Part shown: positions 37,721 through 47,415 of the stretch, in pieces
Numbering within the stretch: position 1 is the first letter of the stretch
How the letters are laid out: every line of letters begins with the position of its first letter
NCBI GenBank assembly: GCA_945866135.1
Contig: CAMBGF010000003.1
Span: 1-52,398, forward strand
Reading direction: 5' to 3'
Length of the DNA: 52,398 nucleotides
From: Bifidobacterium breve
GTDB taxonomy: Bacteria; Actinomycetota; Actinomycetes; S36-B12; UBA5976
The notes under the pieces: model-generated
Database searches by the model: none
Told to the model about the DNA's origin: nothing
What the model saw: only the letters and a program-made list of their open reading frames with translations
Program-made: the position numbers and the translations under genes

Positions 37721-38907
37721 GAATCGGAATTGTTTGTCCATATTCCTGGGATATTCCTGGTGGAGTAAGCGCCCACGTAAATGATTTAGCGCAAGCACTC
37801 ATTCGGATGGGACATTATGTGAGCGTGTTAGCACCAGCAGAATTTGATGAGCTACTTCCCGATTTTGTTGTCTCAACTGGAAAGCCGCGGGCAGTTAAAT
37901 ACAACGGCTCTACTGCCCGACTGAGTTTTGGTCCACTGGTAGCGCGCAAAGTTTCGAAGTGGATCGAAGAGGGTGAATTCGATGTGCTGCATGTGCACGA
38001 ACCACTTTCGCCAAGTTTGTCAGTATTGGCGTGCTGGGCCGCTAATGGACCGATAGTTGCGACTTGGCATTCTGCAATGGATCGCTCCCGCATGATGTTG
38101 ACGTTATCCAAACTCGGGCAAACCGCAATGGAAAAAGTTTCGGCTCGGATAGCAGTTAGCGAGGCAGCTCGCGCTACTTTAATTAAGCACGTCGGCGGCG
38201 ACGCAGTAGTCATACCAAATGGTGTTGACGTTTCTTCGTTCACCAAAGCCACTCCAATGTTTGGTTGGCCAGGGCAAAACATGTCGATCGTGTTTTTAGG
38301 TCGCGGTGACGAGCCACGTAAAGGTCTTGAGATTCTCGTTGATGCTTATACGCAAATTCGAAAGATTTTTCCAAATGTCAGATTGCTCATTGCCGGCCCA
38401 GGTGAACCAGCGGATACTTTAGAAAAGCTTTCTAAAGTTGATCGATCAAGTGTCACAGTGCTTGGCATGATCGCGCCACAAGATAAACCAAGTGTGCTCG
38501 CCTCTGGCACGATTTATGTGGCTCCAAATACTGGCGGAGAATCTTTTGGAATTGTTTTATTGGAAGCTATGGCAAGTGGTACGCCAGTGGTAGCAAGTGA
38601 CCTGGAAGCATTTAAACGAGTTCTAGATTTTGGGCGAGCCGGCATAACATTTGAAAACGAAAATTCGGATGATTTGGCCAAGGTTGTTTGCCAGTTACTC
38701 GGTGATGAAGCAAAACGCACTGAGTTAATTGTCCAGGCAAGACTGCGAGCAGCTGAGTTTGATTGGAATGTCGTGGCGAATGAAATCGTTAATGTCTATG
38801 AATCCGTGCGCGTCCCGGGCGTTAAAGTTGAACCAGACTTGACGGGACAATTTATGGGAAGACTTGCACGTGGTCGCATCACACCAGAGCCTCGCGGTGA
38901 GCTATGA
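37717..38907 (+). CDS. pimA: Phosphatidylinositol alpha-mannosyltransferase (GT4)
   Basis: MRIGIVCPYSWDIPGGVSAHVNDLAQAL, IPNGVDVSSF, GGESFGIVLLEAMASGTPVVAS. Confidence 0.92.
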   Translation: MRIGIVCPYSWDIPGGVSAHVNDLAQALIRMGHYVSVLAPAEFDELLPDFVVSTGKPRAVKYNGSTARLSFGPLVARKVSKWIEEGEFDVLHVHEPLSPSLSVLACWAANGPIVATWHSAMDRSRMMLTLSKLGQTAMEKVSARIAVSEAARATLIKHVGGDAVVIPNGVDVSSFTKATPMFGWPGQNMSIVFLGRGDEPRKGLEILVDAYTQIRKIFPNVRLLIAGPGEPADTLEKLSKVDRSSVTVLGMIAPQDKPSVLASGTIYVAPNTGGESFGIVLLEAMASGTPVVASDLEAFKRVLDFGRAGITFENENSDDLAKVVCQLLGDEAKRTELIVQARLRAAEFDWNVVANEIVNVYESVRVPGVKVEPDLTGQFMGRLARGRITPEPRGEL

Positions 38908-39446
38908 GTAGCCAAAATATTTTCATTCTTGTTTTTGTTGCATTTTGCATTTGGTACTTATCGAATCAAGCTGGCCGGCTAGATCGCCTGCATCATCGCA
39001 TCGATGTTGCTGAGTTGGCTTTGCACGGACAACTTTTGCGACGCGGTGGCATTGTTGCCGAGCTAGCTGCGGTGCCGGGGATTGATCCAGCTTTGTCGGC
39101 GCTGTGGGGCCAAGCAGCGCACGAAGTTTTGATTTTGTCAGAAGTTGCCTCACCGGCCCGCACCCAAGTTGAGGATGAATTAAGTGAAATATTGGTAATG
39201 ACTCTGGGGGATCAGGATGAAGTCAACGAAATCCGAAGCATCGCACTTGCGGCCTCTCTACTCGATGAGTTAGCCCAAGTCAGCACTCGAATCCAGATGA
39301 GCCACCAGTTTCACACCGATGCCGTGCGCGATTGCCTCGAGATTCGTGAGCAGTTTCTAGTCCGGTTTTGCCACTTGGCTGGCTTCGCCAAGCCCCCAGT
39401 GCGCTTTGCGTTGGCCGATGAATTTCCAGAGTTTCTTTTCAACTAG
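38904..39446 (+). CDS. LemA-like membrane-anchored protein
   Basis: N-terminal TM (IFILVFVAFCIWYLS) followed by helical region; QFHTDAVRDCLEIREQFLVRFCHLAGFAKPPVRFALADEFPEF resembles the LemA C-terminus. Confidence 0.45.
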   Translation: MSSQNIFILVFVAFCIWYLSNQAGRLDRLHHRIDVAELALHGQLLRRGGIVAELAAVPGIDPALSALWGQAAHEVLILSEVASPARTQVEDELSEILVMTLGDQDEVNEIRSIALAASLLDELAQVSTRIQMSHQFHTDAVRDCLEIREQFLVRFCHLAGFAKPPVRFALADEFPEFLFN

Positions 39447-39503
39447 CAAAACCCCCCTAGGTGACTAGACTTGGGTATCCCGAGCAACCTTTAAGAGGAA
39501 ATC

Positions 39504-40421
39504 ATGGCCAACGAGGCAAAGAAAGATGCAGCTAAGACCGGCGTAACTGGAACGACTCGAGTAAAGCGCGGAATGGCTGACATGCTCAAAGGCGGCGTCA
39601 TCATGGACGTAGTCAACGTTGAGCAAGCAAAAATTGCCGAAGATTCTGGCGCAATTGCCGTTATGGCTCTTGAGCGCGTTCCGGCTGACATTCGCGCCCA
39701 GGGCGGGGTGGCTCGTATGAGTGACCCAGACATGATCGATGAAATCATCAAGGCAGTCTCCATCCCAGTTATGGCTAAAGCTCGAATCGGTCACTTCGTT
39801 GAAGCTCAAGTTATCCAAAGTCTTGGTGTTGACTACATCGATGAGTCGGAAGTTCTTACCCCGGCCGATTACTTCCACCACATTGACAAATGGCAGTTCA
39901 CAGTTCCCTTCGTTTGTGGCGCAACAAATCTTGGCGAAGCGCTTCGTCGCATTAATGAAGGCGCTGCAATGATCCGCTCAAAGGGTGAGGCTGGAACTGG
40001 CGATGTTTCAAATGCAACTATGCACATCCGAACCATTAAAAGTGAGATCAGAAAACTTTCTTCAATGAGTAAAGATGAGCTCTACGTTGCAGCTAAGGAA
40101 CTACAAGCACCTTACGATTTAGTTTGTGAAGTTGCCGAAACTGGAGCACTTCCAGTTGTGCTGTTCACTGCAGGTGGCATAGCTACTCCAGCTGATGCCG
40201 CGATGATGATGCAACTTGGCGCAGACGGTGTTTTTGTCGGTTCAGGAATTTTCAAGTCAGGCGATCCAGTTAAACGAGCAAACGCGATTGTGCAAGCAAC
40301 TCTGCACTTTGATAATCCAGATGAAATTGCAAAAGCAACACGTGGGCTTGGCGAAGCAATGGTGGGCATCAATGTTGCCGACATACCTGCGCCACATCGT
40401 TTAGCTGAGCGTGGCTGGTAG
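39504..40421 (+). CDS. pdxS: Pyridoxal 5'-phosphate synthase subunit PdxS
   Basis: [48 protein letters not shown]. Confidence 0.98.
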   Translation: MANEAKKDAAKTGVTGTTRVKRGMADMLKGGVIMDVVNVEQAKIAEDSGAIAVMALERVPADIRAQGGVARMSDPDMIDEIIKAVSIPVMAKARIGHFVEAQVIQSLGVDYIDESEVLTPADYFHHIDKWQFTVPFVCGATNLGEALRRINEGAAMIRSKGEAGTGDVSNATMHIRTIKSEIRKLSSMSKDELYVAAKELQAPYDLVCEVAETGALPVVLFTAGGIATPADAAMMMQLGADGVFVGSGIFKSGDPVKRANAIVQATLHFDNPDEIAKATRGLGEAMVGINVADIPAPHRLAERGW

Positions 40422-40426
40422 TTGTC

Positions 40427-41032
40427 GTGTCCCCAGTTATTGGGGTTCTCGCAATTCAAGGTGACGTGCGAGAGCATGCTCATTGCCTTACCGAACTCGG
40501 GGCGCAAGTGCGACTGGTAAAAACAGCAGAGCAACTTGTTGGCCTTGCTGGTTTGGTAATCCCGGGCGGTGAATCCACGACTATGAGTATTTTGGCGGTC
40601 AAAAATCAATTGATTGAGCCATTGCGGGAGCTTAGGGCGCAAATCCCGATGTATGGTTCCTGCGCTGGATTAATAATGCTGGCAAACACCATCACTGATG
40701 GTCGAAGTGATCAACAAACTATTGGCGGTCTTGATATTTGCGCAAAGCGAAATGCCTTCGGGAGGCAAGTCGATTCCTTCGAAATTGATCTGAAGATTCC
40801 AGCAATCGGTGAACCTGACTTTCACGCTATTTTTATTCGCGCGCCGCTGGTTGAATCAGCAAGTGACGCTGTGGAAGTTTTGGCAGCCATTCCAGGGGAG
40901 CGCTCACTAACTGGGTCTGAACAAATTGTTGCTGTGAGACAAGGTAATCTCATGGCAACGTCATTTCATCCTGAGATCACGTCGGATTTGCGAATACATA
41001 AGTATTTTGTAGAAATGGTGAGGTCAGCATGA
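40427..41032 (+). CDS. pdxT: Pyridoxal 5'-phosphate synthase glutaminase subunit PdxT
   Basis: [51 protein letters not shown] start. Confidence 0.97.
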   Translation: MSPVIGVLAIQGDVREHAHCLTELGAQVRLVKTAEQLVGLAGLVIPGGESTTMSILAVKNQLIEPLRELRAQIPMYGSCAGLIMLANTITDGRSDQQTIGGLDICAKRNAFGRQVDSFEIDLKIPAIGEPDFHAIFIRAPLVESASDAVEVLAAIPGERSLTGSEQIVAVRQGNLMATSFHPEITSDLRIHKYFVEMVRSA

Positions 41033-41784
41033 GCGGCCATTCAAAATGGGCGACAACTAAGCACAAGAAAGCTGTTATTGACTCTCGCCGGGGAAAGTTG
41101 TTCGCCAAACTTGTTAAGAATATTGAAGTCGCAGCTCGCTTAGGGGGCAGTGACACATCAGCAAACCCAACTTTGTATGACGCAATCACAAAAGCAAAGA
41201 AAAGCTCAGTCCCAAATGACAACATTGATCGGGCCGTAAAACGCGGTTCAGGCGTTGAAGCTGGTGGCGCGGATTATCAAACAATCATGTACGAGGGTTA
41301 TGGTCCAAATGGCGTTGCATTGCTGATCGAGTGTCTAACCGATAACAAAAACCGCGCAGCCTCAGATACTCGAGTTGCTGTGACGCGTAACGGCGGAACT
41401 ATGGCAGATCCAGGATCAGTTTCCTACATGTTTGAACGCAAGGGTGTTGTGATGGTGCCACAAGGCGCGGCAACTGAAGAACAGATCTTCGAAGCGGTTC
41501 TAGAGGCCGGCGCAGATGAAGTTAATGATCATGGTGGCAGTGTGGAAATCATCAGCGATTCAAAGGATGTCGTAGCGGTTCGCCAAGCGCTGCAGGCTGC
41601 TGGAATTGATTACGAATCTGCAGAATCCACTTTCGTACCCAATATGTCGGTGCCAGTAGACGCTAACACTGCGCGCAAAGTCTTTGCTCTAATTGAAGCC
41701 CTGGAAGATGTGGACGATGTCCAAAACGTGTTCACCAACATCGATATTTCCGATTCCGTCTTAGCTGAGCTCGCCGACGAGTAA
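41029..41784 (+). CDS. yebC: YebC/PmpR-family transcription/translation factor
   Basis: [59 protein letters not shown]. Confidence 0.97.
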   Translation: MSGHSKWATTKHKKAVIDSRRGKLFAKLVKNIEVAARLGGSDTSANPTLYDAITKAKKSSVPNDNIDRAVKRGSGVEAGGADYQTIMYEGYGPNGVALLIECLTDNKNRAASDTRVAVTRNGGTMADPGSVSYMFERKGVVMVPQGAATEEQIFEAVLEAGADEVNDHGGSVEIISDSKDVVAVRQALQAAGIDYESAESTFVPNMSVPVDANTARKVFALIEALEDVDDVQNVFTNIDISDSVLAELADE

Positions 41785-41789
41785 TTCGC

Positions 41790-41825
41790 AAATATCGGAA
41801 TCTGCCCAGATATTTCGGGATTTTT
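41790..41825 (+). terminator. Terminator-like hairpin plus T-run downstream of yebC
   Basis: AAATATC (41790-41796)/GATATTT (41809-41815) followed by CGGGATTTTT. Confidence 0.35.
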
Positions 41826-41899
41826 CCAATTTCGACACTCTGAAGTTATCCACTTTATGATTAAATCCGCCACTTTTGCACTCATATGGCATAGGCTTT

Positions 41900-41913
41900 C
41901 GAACAGATGTTCG
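41900..41913. promoter_or_regulatory. LexA/SOS box of ruvCAB
   Basis: Perfect CGAAC-AGAT-GTTCG, 8 nt before the ruvC start at 41922. Confidence 0.8.
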
Positions 41914-41921
41914 GAGGTGAA

Positions 41922-42449
41922 ATGCGGATTTTAGGTATCGATCCAGGGCTAACGCGCTGTGGTGTTGGAATTGTTGATCTAGACAGTAATCGGCGAACTA
42001 CTTTTGTTGCCGTTCACGTAATTCGCACGCCGCCAGCAAATGACTTGCCACAGCGCCTGCTCGAGCTGGAAACGCAGCTGCGCGAGTTATTTGTTACCTA
42101 CCAACCGCAGGCTGTTGCTATCGAGCGAGTTTTTAGCCAGCACAATGTGCGAAGTGCGATGGGAACTGCGCAAGCCAGTGCGATCGCTATGTTAATTGCA
42201 GCGCGTAGCGGTCTTGATGTTGCGATGTACACACCGACTGAAGTTAAGGCAGCCGTAACTGGTTACGGCCGAGCTGATAAAACACAGATCACAGCCATGG
42301 TCACCAGGCTTTTGAATTTAAAAGAGGCGCCCAAGCCCGCAGATGCTGCTGACGCGCTAGCACTTGCGCTATGTCACGCGTGGAAAGGTCAGGGCAATGC
42401 CAGAATTGCGCAGCACCTGCAAAAGATTGCCGTAGTAGTTGCGTCATGA
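41922..42449 (+). CDS. ruvC: Holliday junction resolvase RuvC
   Basis: MRILGIDPGLTRCGVGIVD, VAIERVFSQHNVRSAMGTAQASAIAM, DAADALALALCH. Confidence 0.96.
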   Translation: MRILGIDPGLTRCGVGIVDLDSNRRTTFVAVHVIRTPPANDLPQRLLELETQLRELFVTYQPQAVAIERVFSQHNVRSAMGTAQASAIAMLIAARSGLDVAMYTPTEVKAAVTGYGRADKTQITAMVTRLLNLKEAPKPADAADALALALCHAWKGQGNARIAQHLQKIAVVVAS

Positions 42450-43042
42450 TTTCCTCCATAAGTGGTCCAGTTTTGGAAATCCGCCCAGATTCTCTAGTCA
42501 TTGCAGTAGGTGGAGTTGGCATGATGGTGATGTGCGCCCCCGACACAATTTCGCAAGCTCGGCTAAACCAAGAAACAACATTGTTTACTTCATTGATAGT
42601 GCGTGAGGACTCACTTACGCTTTTTGGATTTGCTTTCGCCCAAGATCGCGAGATGTTTGAAGTAGTTCAGGGAGTTTCCGGCTTCGGTCCAAAGTTGGCA
42701 TTCACTATTTTGTCCGCGCTACCCGCGGATGAGTTGCGTACTGCGATTGGCAATGAAGATCTTGCCAGGCTTAAACAGACGCCAGGGGTTGGAGCCAAAG
42801 GCGCACAACGACTTGTTTTGGAATTAAAGGATCGAATTGGGACACCCTCACGCAGTGCCCATCATGTAACTGGTAATTCCTCGCATTGGCAAACGCAAGT
42901 AGAGCAGGGACTCCTTGGCCTGGGCTGGAATGCGCGCGAAGCTCAGCGAGCTATTTCGGCGGTCATTGAAGAAGGCGTTGATGATCCCGGGGCTACTTCA
43001 GATTTACTTCGTCGCGCGCTGCAGATCTTGGCAGGAGCATGA
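42446..43042 (+). CDS. ruvA: Holliday junction DNA helicase subunit RuvA
   Basis: [68 protein letters not shown]; overlaps ruvC stop as ATGA. Confidence 0.95.
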   Translation: MISSISGPVLEIRPDSLVIAVGGVGMMVMCAPDTISQARLNQETTLFTSLIVREDSLTLFGFAFAQDREMFEVVQGVSGFGPKLAFTILSALPADELRTAIGNEDLARLKQTPGVGAKGAQRLVLELKDRIGTPSRSAHHVTGNSSHWQTQVEQGLLGLGWNAREAQRAISAVIEEGVDDPGATSDLLRRALQILAGA

Positions 43043-44064
43043 GCGAGCGCATGGTTAATCCGGCGTTAGCCGAGCAGGAAAAAGTTGCCGACGCTGCGCT
43101 ACGTCCTACTTCGCTGGCTGATTTCGTTGGACAGCAACGCGTCAAGGATCAATTGAATTTAGTGTTGAGCGCAGCGAAACAACGAAATGCAAGTGCTGAT
43201 CACATTTTGTTATCTGGCCCACCAGGCCTTGGAAAGACCACTTTGGCAATGATCATCGCGGCTGAAGTTGGCGCGCCACTTCGGATCACAAGTGGACCAA
43301 CGATTCAGCATGCGGGAGATCTAGCGAGCATACTTTCGAGTTTGATACCTGGTGAAGTTTTGTTTTTAGATGAGATCCATCGGATGTCTCGCGCGGCTGA
43401 AGAAATGATGTATTTAGCAATGGAAGATTTTCGTGTTGACGTCATGGTGGGAAAAGGACCGGGGGCGACTTCAATCCCGCTGGAACTTCCACCATTTACA
43501 TTAGTTGGCGCAACTACGCGCGCTGGCATGTTGCCCGCGCCACTACGTGATCGGTTTGGATTCACCGCTCATTTGGATTACTACGAACCAAATGAACTTG
43601 AACAGATAGTGCACCGCTCAGCTAAAGCGCTGCACATCAAGATTGATGATCAATCAGCCAGTGAGCTATCTCGCAGGTCGCGCGGCACACCAAGAATTGC
43701 AAACCGGTTGTTGCGCCGATCGCGCGATTATGCGCAGGTTCATCATGATGGCGAATTAACAGTTGCCCGAACTCAAGCAGCTCTTGAGCTTTATGAAGTA
43801 GATGATTTAGGTCTTGACCGATTAGATCGAGCAGTTTTGATTGCGTTGATTGACAAATTTGCTGGTGGTCCAGTTGGTCTATCAACTCTGGCTCTTGCAG
43901 TAGGTGAGGAGCCAGAAACGGTAGATAGTGTGTGTGAACCATTCTTAGTGCGCCAAGGCTTCATAACGCGCACCCCAAGAGGACGTGTTGCCACGCCAGC
44001 CGCTTGGGTCGCGCTTGGGCGAAAACGTCCGAATTTGCCTAATCAATTACCGCTTGAGGACTAG
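43039..44064 (+). CDS. ruvB: Holliday junction DNA helicase RuvB
   Basis: [70 protein letters not shown]. Confidence 0.98.
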   Translation: MSERMVNPALAEQEKVADAALRPTSLADFVGQQRVKDQLNLVLSAAKQRNASADHILLSGPPGLGKTTLAMIIAAEVGAPLRITSGPTIQHAGDLASILSSLIPGEVLFLDEIHRMSRAAEEMMYLAMEDFRVDVMVGKGPGATSIPLELPPFTLVGATTRAGMLPAPLRDRFGFTAHLDYYEPNELEQIVHRSAKALHIKIDDQSASELSRRSRGTPRIANRLLRRSRDYAQVHHDGELTVARTQAALELYEVDDLGLDRLDRAVLIALIDKFAGGPVGLSTLALAVGEEPETVDSVCEPFLVRQGFITRTPRGRVATPAAWVALGRKRPNLPNQLPLED

Positions 44065-44075
44065 CGGGCGGTGAA

Positions 44076-44099
44076 TTAGTGGGCGCAAATGCCCACTAA
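44076..44099. terminator. Perfect 9-bp stem / 6-nt loop hairpin between ruvB and secD
   Basis: TTAGTGGGC-GCAAAT-GCCCACTAA, no T-run. Confidence 0.55.
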
Positions 44100-44173
44100 A
44101 CTTGTGATTTGTGTGTCAGCACTTTGATTCGCGCAGCGCAGTAACCGCATCCTTAACGAAAAGGCTTTTATAA

Positions 44174-45757
44174 GTGGCTAAGCATTACCGTCCAGGCAGA
44201 TCACTGCTGGTATTTACTCTTGGACTTGTTGGGTTATTGGTATGGGCTTTCCTGCCTGGTGAGAATCATTCTCCTAAATTAGGCCTTGACTTGCGTGGTG
44301 GTACCCAAGTTATTTTGTCGCCAAAAGTGGCCGATGGACAAACTCTGAGCCAGGAACAATTGGATCAAACAGTTGCCATTATTCGCCAACGGGTAGATGG
44401 TTTCGGTGTTGCAGAATCTGAAGTAACTATTCAAGGATCAGGCGATTCCGCAAAAATTATTGTCACAATCCCAGGTGAAACTAGTCGCACAGTTGTGGAT
44501 CAGTTAAAAACAACTGCGCAATTAAATTTCCGGCCAGTGGTCGCGATTGATTTCGGCACACCGCAACCAACTGCTTCGCCAACTCCATCAGCAAGTGCGA
44601 GTGAGAGTCCGGCGATTGATTCAACACCAACACCAACTCCAACTTCCTCAGTTGCTCCCGAATTACTATTGCCTCCGATCCAGTCACCAGATGCTTCAGG
44701 GGATTTTTCGGAGCGGTTTACTGCGCTGGACTGCAGCACCTCAGAAATACTCAAAGGCGCAACAGATAACCCTTCGCAGTACTTAATTACCTGTGAAGAA
44801 GATGGGTCCTACAAATACGTGTTAGCACCAGCTGATTTAGTTGGAACCGATATTGAAAGCGCCACGGCAGGACTTCCACAGCAGGGAGCTGGTGGCTGGC
44901 AAGTTGAACTGCTTATGACGACTGAAGGCGCAAAGAAGTTTGCAACTTCTACCCAGAGTCTTTCAGCCCAACAATCGCCAAATGATCAGTTTGCTATCGT
45001 GCTTGATGGCGTTGTAATTAGCGCGCCATCAGTTAACGAACCAATTCTTGGTGGCTCTGCGGTTATCTCTGGATCATTCACTGCGGATGAAGCCCGCGCG
45101 TTAGCTCAAGTTCTAAAGTACGGCGCGCTGCCGGTTAGCTTAGAAGTTGATGAAGTGCAGCAGATTTCACCTACTCTGGGCGCGGATCAATTGCGCGCTG
45201 GATTAATCGCTGGTGGCTTTGGTTTGTTGCTGGTAATCATTTACTTGCTGCTTTACTATCGCGCGTTAGGCGCAATTGCCGTAGTTAGTCTTTTTGCAGC
45301 TGCTGCTATGACGTATTTTGTTTTCATTATTTTGGGTCGCGGAATTGGATTTACCTTGACTCTCGCTGGAGTGGCAGGAGCAATTGTCGCTATCGGTATT
45401 ACGGCAGATTCTTTTGTTATCTATTTTGAGCGAATTCGAGATGAAATTCGTGAAGGCAAGAGGTTGCGCATCGCAGTTGAACAGGGATGGACTAGGGCTA
45501 GGCGCACCATTTTGGCAGCTGACTTCGTTTCACTTCTTGCAGCGGCAATCTTGTTCTATCTTTCGGTGGGAAGCGTGCGTGGTTTCGCGTTTACTTTAGG
45601 TTTGATCACATTCGTTGACATCGCAGTGGCTTTCTTATTTACTCGCTCGCTAGTAACAAGGTTGGCATCATCTAAGTGGATGAATAAAGGTTCAGCAATG
45701 ACAGGTGTTTCGCCAACTCGACTTGGGGTTATCACTGCACAGGAAGAGGTTAACTAA
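44174..45757 (+). CDS. secD: Protein translocase subunit SecD
   Basis: LGLDLRGGTQVILSP, IIRQRVDGFGVAESEV, VVISAPSVNEPILGGSAVISGSFTADEARALAQVLKYGALPV; GTG start. Confidence 0.96.
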   Translation: MAKHYRPGRSLLVFTLGLVGLLVWAFLPGENHSPKLGLDLRGGTQVILSPKVADGQTLSQEQLDQTVAIIRQRVDGFGVAESEVTIQGSGDSAKIIVTIPGETSRTVVDQLKTTAQLNFRPVVAIDFGTPQPTASPTPSASASESPAIDSTPTPTPTSSVAPELLLPPIQSPDASGDFSERFTALDCSTSEILKGATDNPSQYLITCEEDGSYKYVLAPADLVGTDIESATAGLPQQGAGGWQVELLMTTEGAKKFATSTQSLSAQQSPNDQFAIVLDGVVISAPSVNEPILGGSAVISGSFTADEARALAQVLKYGALPVSLEVDEVQQISPTLGADQLRAGLIAGGFGLLLVIIYLLLYYRALGAIAVVSLFAAAAMTYFVFIILGRGIGFTLTLAGVAGAIVAIGITADSFVIYFERIRDEIREGKRLRIAVEQGWTRARRTILAADFVSLLAAAILFYLSVGSVRGFAFTLGLITFVDIAVAFLFTRSLVTRLASSKWMNKGSAMTGVSPTRLGVITAQEEVN

Positions 45758-46845
45758 TGGCTAGTTTGAGTCAATTGGGAAACGGTCTTTACCGAGGCGA
45801 AGTATCGCTAAACATTGTTGGACGACGGAGAACTTGGTACTTGATTTCGGCGATTCTGATTGCGTTATCAATTTCAACATTAGGTGTCCAAAAACTTAAT
45901 TTAGGAATTGAGTTCAAGGGTGGAGCCGAATTCTCGGTGCCACTAGCAGTTGCCGACGATCAATCAGTCACCCAAGCACGAGAAGCGGTAATTGCTGCGG
46001 GCGAGACACCATCTTCGGTAACTGTAATTGGTGGTAACAAAGTTCGCATCCAAACTCCAGCGTTGTCCACAGAGGCCTCAAATGCGCTAAGTGCGGCGCT
46101 TGCTGCTTCATTTTCGGTTACTGAAACTGACATAAAAGTTCAGTTAGTTGGACCTACTTGGGGTGATGAAGTTTCTAAGAATGCGGCGCGAGCTCTAGTT
46201 GTATTTTTGATCCTGGTATCTATTTTCTTATCCATCTATTTTGAATGGCCTATGGCGGTTGGCGCACTCGTTGCGTTGGCACACGATGTTTTGATTACTG
46301 TTGGCATTTACGCACTCAGCGGTTTTGAGGTAACGCCAGCAAGTGTCATTGGGTTCCTGACGATTTTGGGATACTCGCTCTACGACACCGTGGTGGTATT
46401 CGACAAAGTCAAGGAAAATACTAAGGAAATCTATGGGGGATCGCGCTCTACTTATAGTGAAGCTGCAAACCTTGCACTTAATCAGACTTTAGTTCGAAGT
46501 ATTAACACCTCGGTAGTTGCGCTACTTCCGGTGCTTTCGATTCTGGTTGTCGGTGTCTCGTTACTTGGTGTTGGAACTCTAAATGATTTGGCATTAGCAC
46601 TGTTCGTTGGAATGTTGGTCGGTACTTATTCATCACTTTTCGTGGCAACTCCAGTGTTATGCCAAATTAAAGAACGCCAGCCCGCAAGTATCGCTCTTGC
46701 TAAGCGCGTTGCGGCCCGGCGCAAAGGCAATTCTGAAGCGCAAGTCATTGCGCCAGTGCTGGCATCAGGAGTTTCAACAGTTTCTGCGGCTGGGCCGCGG
46801 CAGCAGATCGTAAAAAAGACGCGATCTCGTAGATCAGGACACTAA
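45757..46845 (+). CDS. secF: Protein translocase subunit SecF
   Basis: LNLGIEFKGGAEFSVPL, LTILGYSLYDTVVVFDKVKEN, NQTLVRSINTSVVALLPVLSIL. Confidence 0.96.
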   Translation: MASLSQLGNGLYRGEVSLNIVGRRRTWYLISAILIALSISTLGVQKLNLGIEFKGGAEFSVPLAVADDQSVTQAREAVIAAGETPSSVTVIGGNKVRIQTPALSTEASNALSAALAASFSVTETDIKVQLVGPTWGDEVSKNAARALVVFLILVSIFLSIYFEWPMAVGALVALAHDVLITVGIYALSGFEVTPASVIGFLTILGYSLYDTVVVFDKVKENTKEIYGGSRSTYSEAANLALNQTLVRSINTSVVALLPVLSILVVGVSLLGVGTLNDLALALFVGMLVGTYSSLFVATPVLCQIKERQPASIALAKRVAARRKGNSEAQVIAPVLASGVSTVSAAGPRQQIVKKTRSRRSGH

Positions 46846-46849
46846 CTAA

Positions 46850-47377
46850 ATGGATCGTGCCGGAGTAGCCGCGTTAATTGCGCAAATTCCGGACTACCCA
46901 TTGCCTGGTGTGGTCTTTAAAGATGTGACGCCAATTTCCGGTGATCCAGCTGCGACCAAGTGGGTTAACTCACAAATTGCTGAACACTTTTCCAAAAGCA
47001 AGATCACTCGGATTGTTGGCGTGGAAGCGCGCGGATTTATTCTTGGTGCTTCACTTGCCACGCACATGGATTTGGGTTTCGTGCCAATCCGCAAGAGCGG
47101 AAAACTTCCGCGAGCTACTTTCCGCGCTGATTACGAGCTGGAATACGGCGCTGACTCAATCGAGATTCATCAAGACGCCCTAACTAAAGGTGATCGAGTG
47201 CTAATTGTTGACGATGTATTAGCCACCGGCGGTACAGCTTGCGCAGCGATTGACTTGATTGAAGAATGTGGCGCGACTGTTGTGGGGATTTCGGTTCTGC
47301 TGGACCTGGCATTTCTTGGGGGCAGTGCCAAAGTTGCACTGCGCGATGCGAATGTGGATGTCTTCGCAGTTCTATAG
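46850..47377 (+). CDS. apt: Adenine phosphoribosyltransferase
   Basis: IPDYPLPGVVFKDVTPI, GVEARGFILGASLA, VLIVDDVLATGGTACAAIDLIEE. Confidence 0.96.
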   Translation: MDRAGVAALIAQIPDYPLPGVVFKDVTPISGDPAATKWVNSQIAEHFSKSKITRIVGVEARGFILGASLATHMDLGFVPIRKSGKLPRATFRADYELEYGADSIEIHQDALTKGDRVLIVDDVLATGGTACAAIDLIEECGATVVGISVLLDLAFLGGSAKVALRDANVDVFAVL

Positions 47378-47415
47378 ATTACAAATAGACTTAGAGCCAA
47401 GCATTAGGAGGCGAC

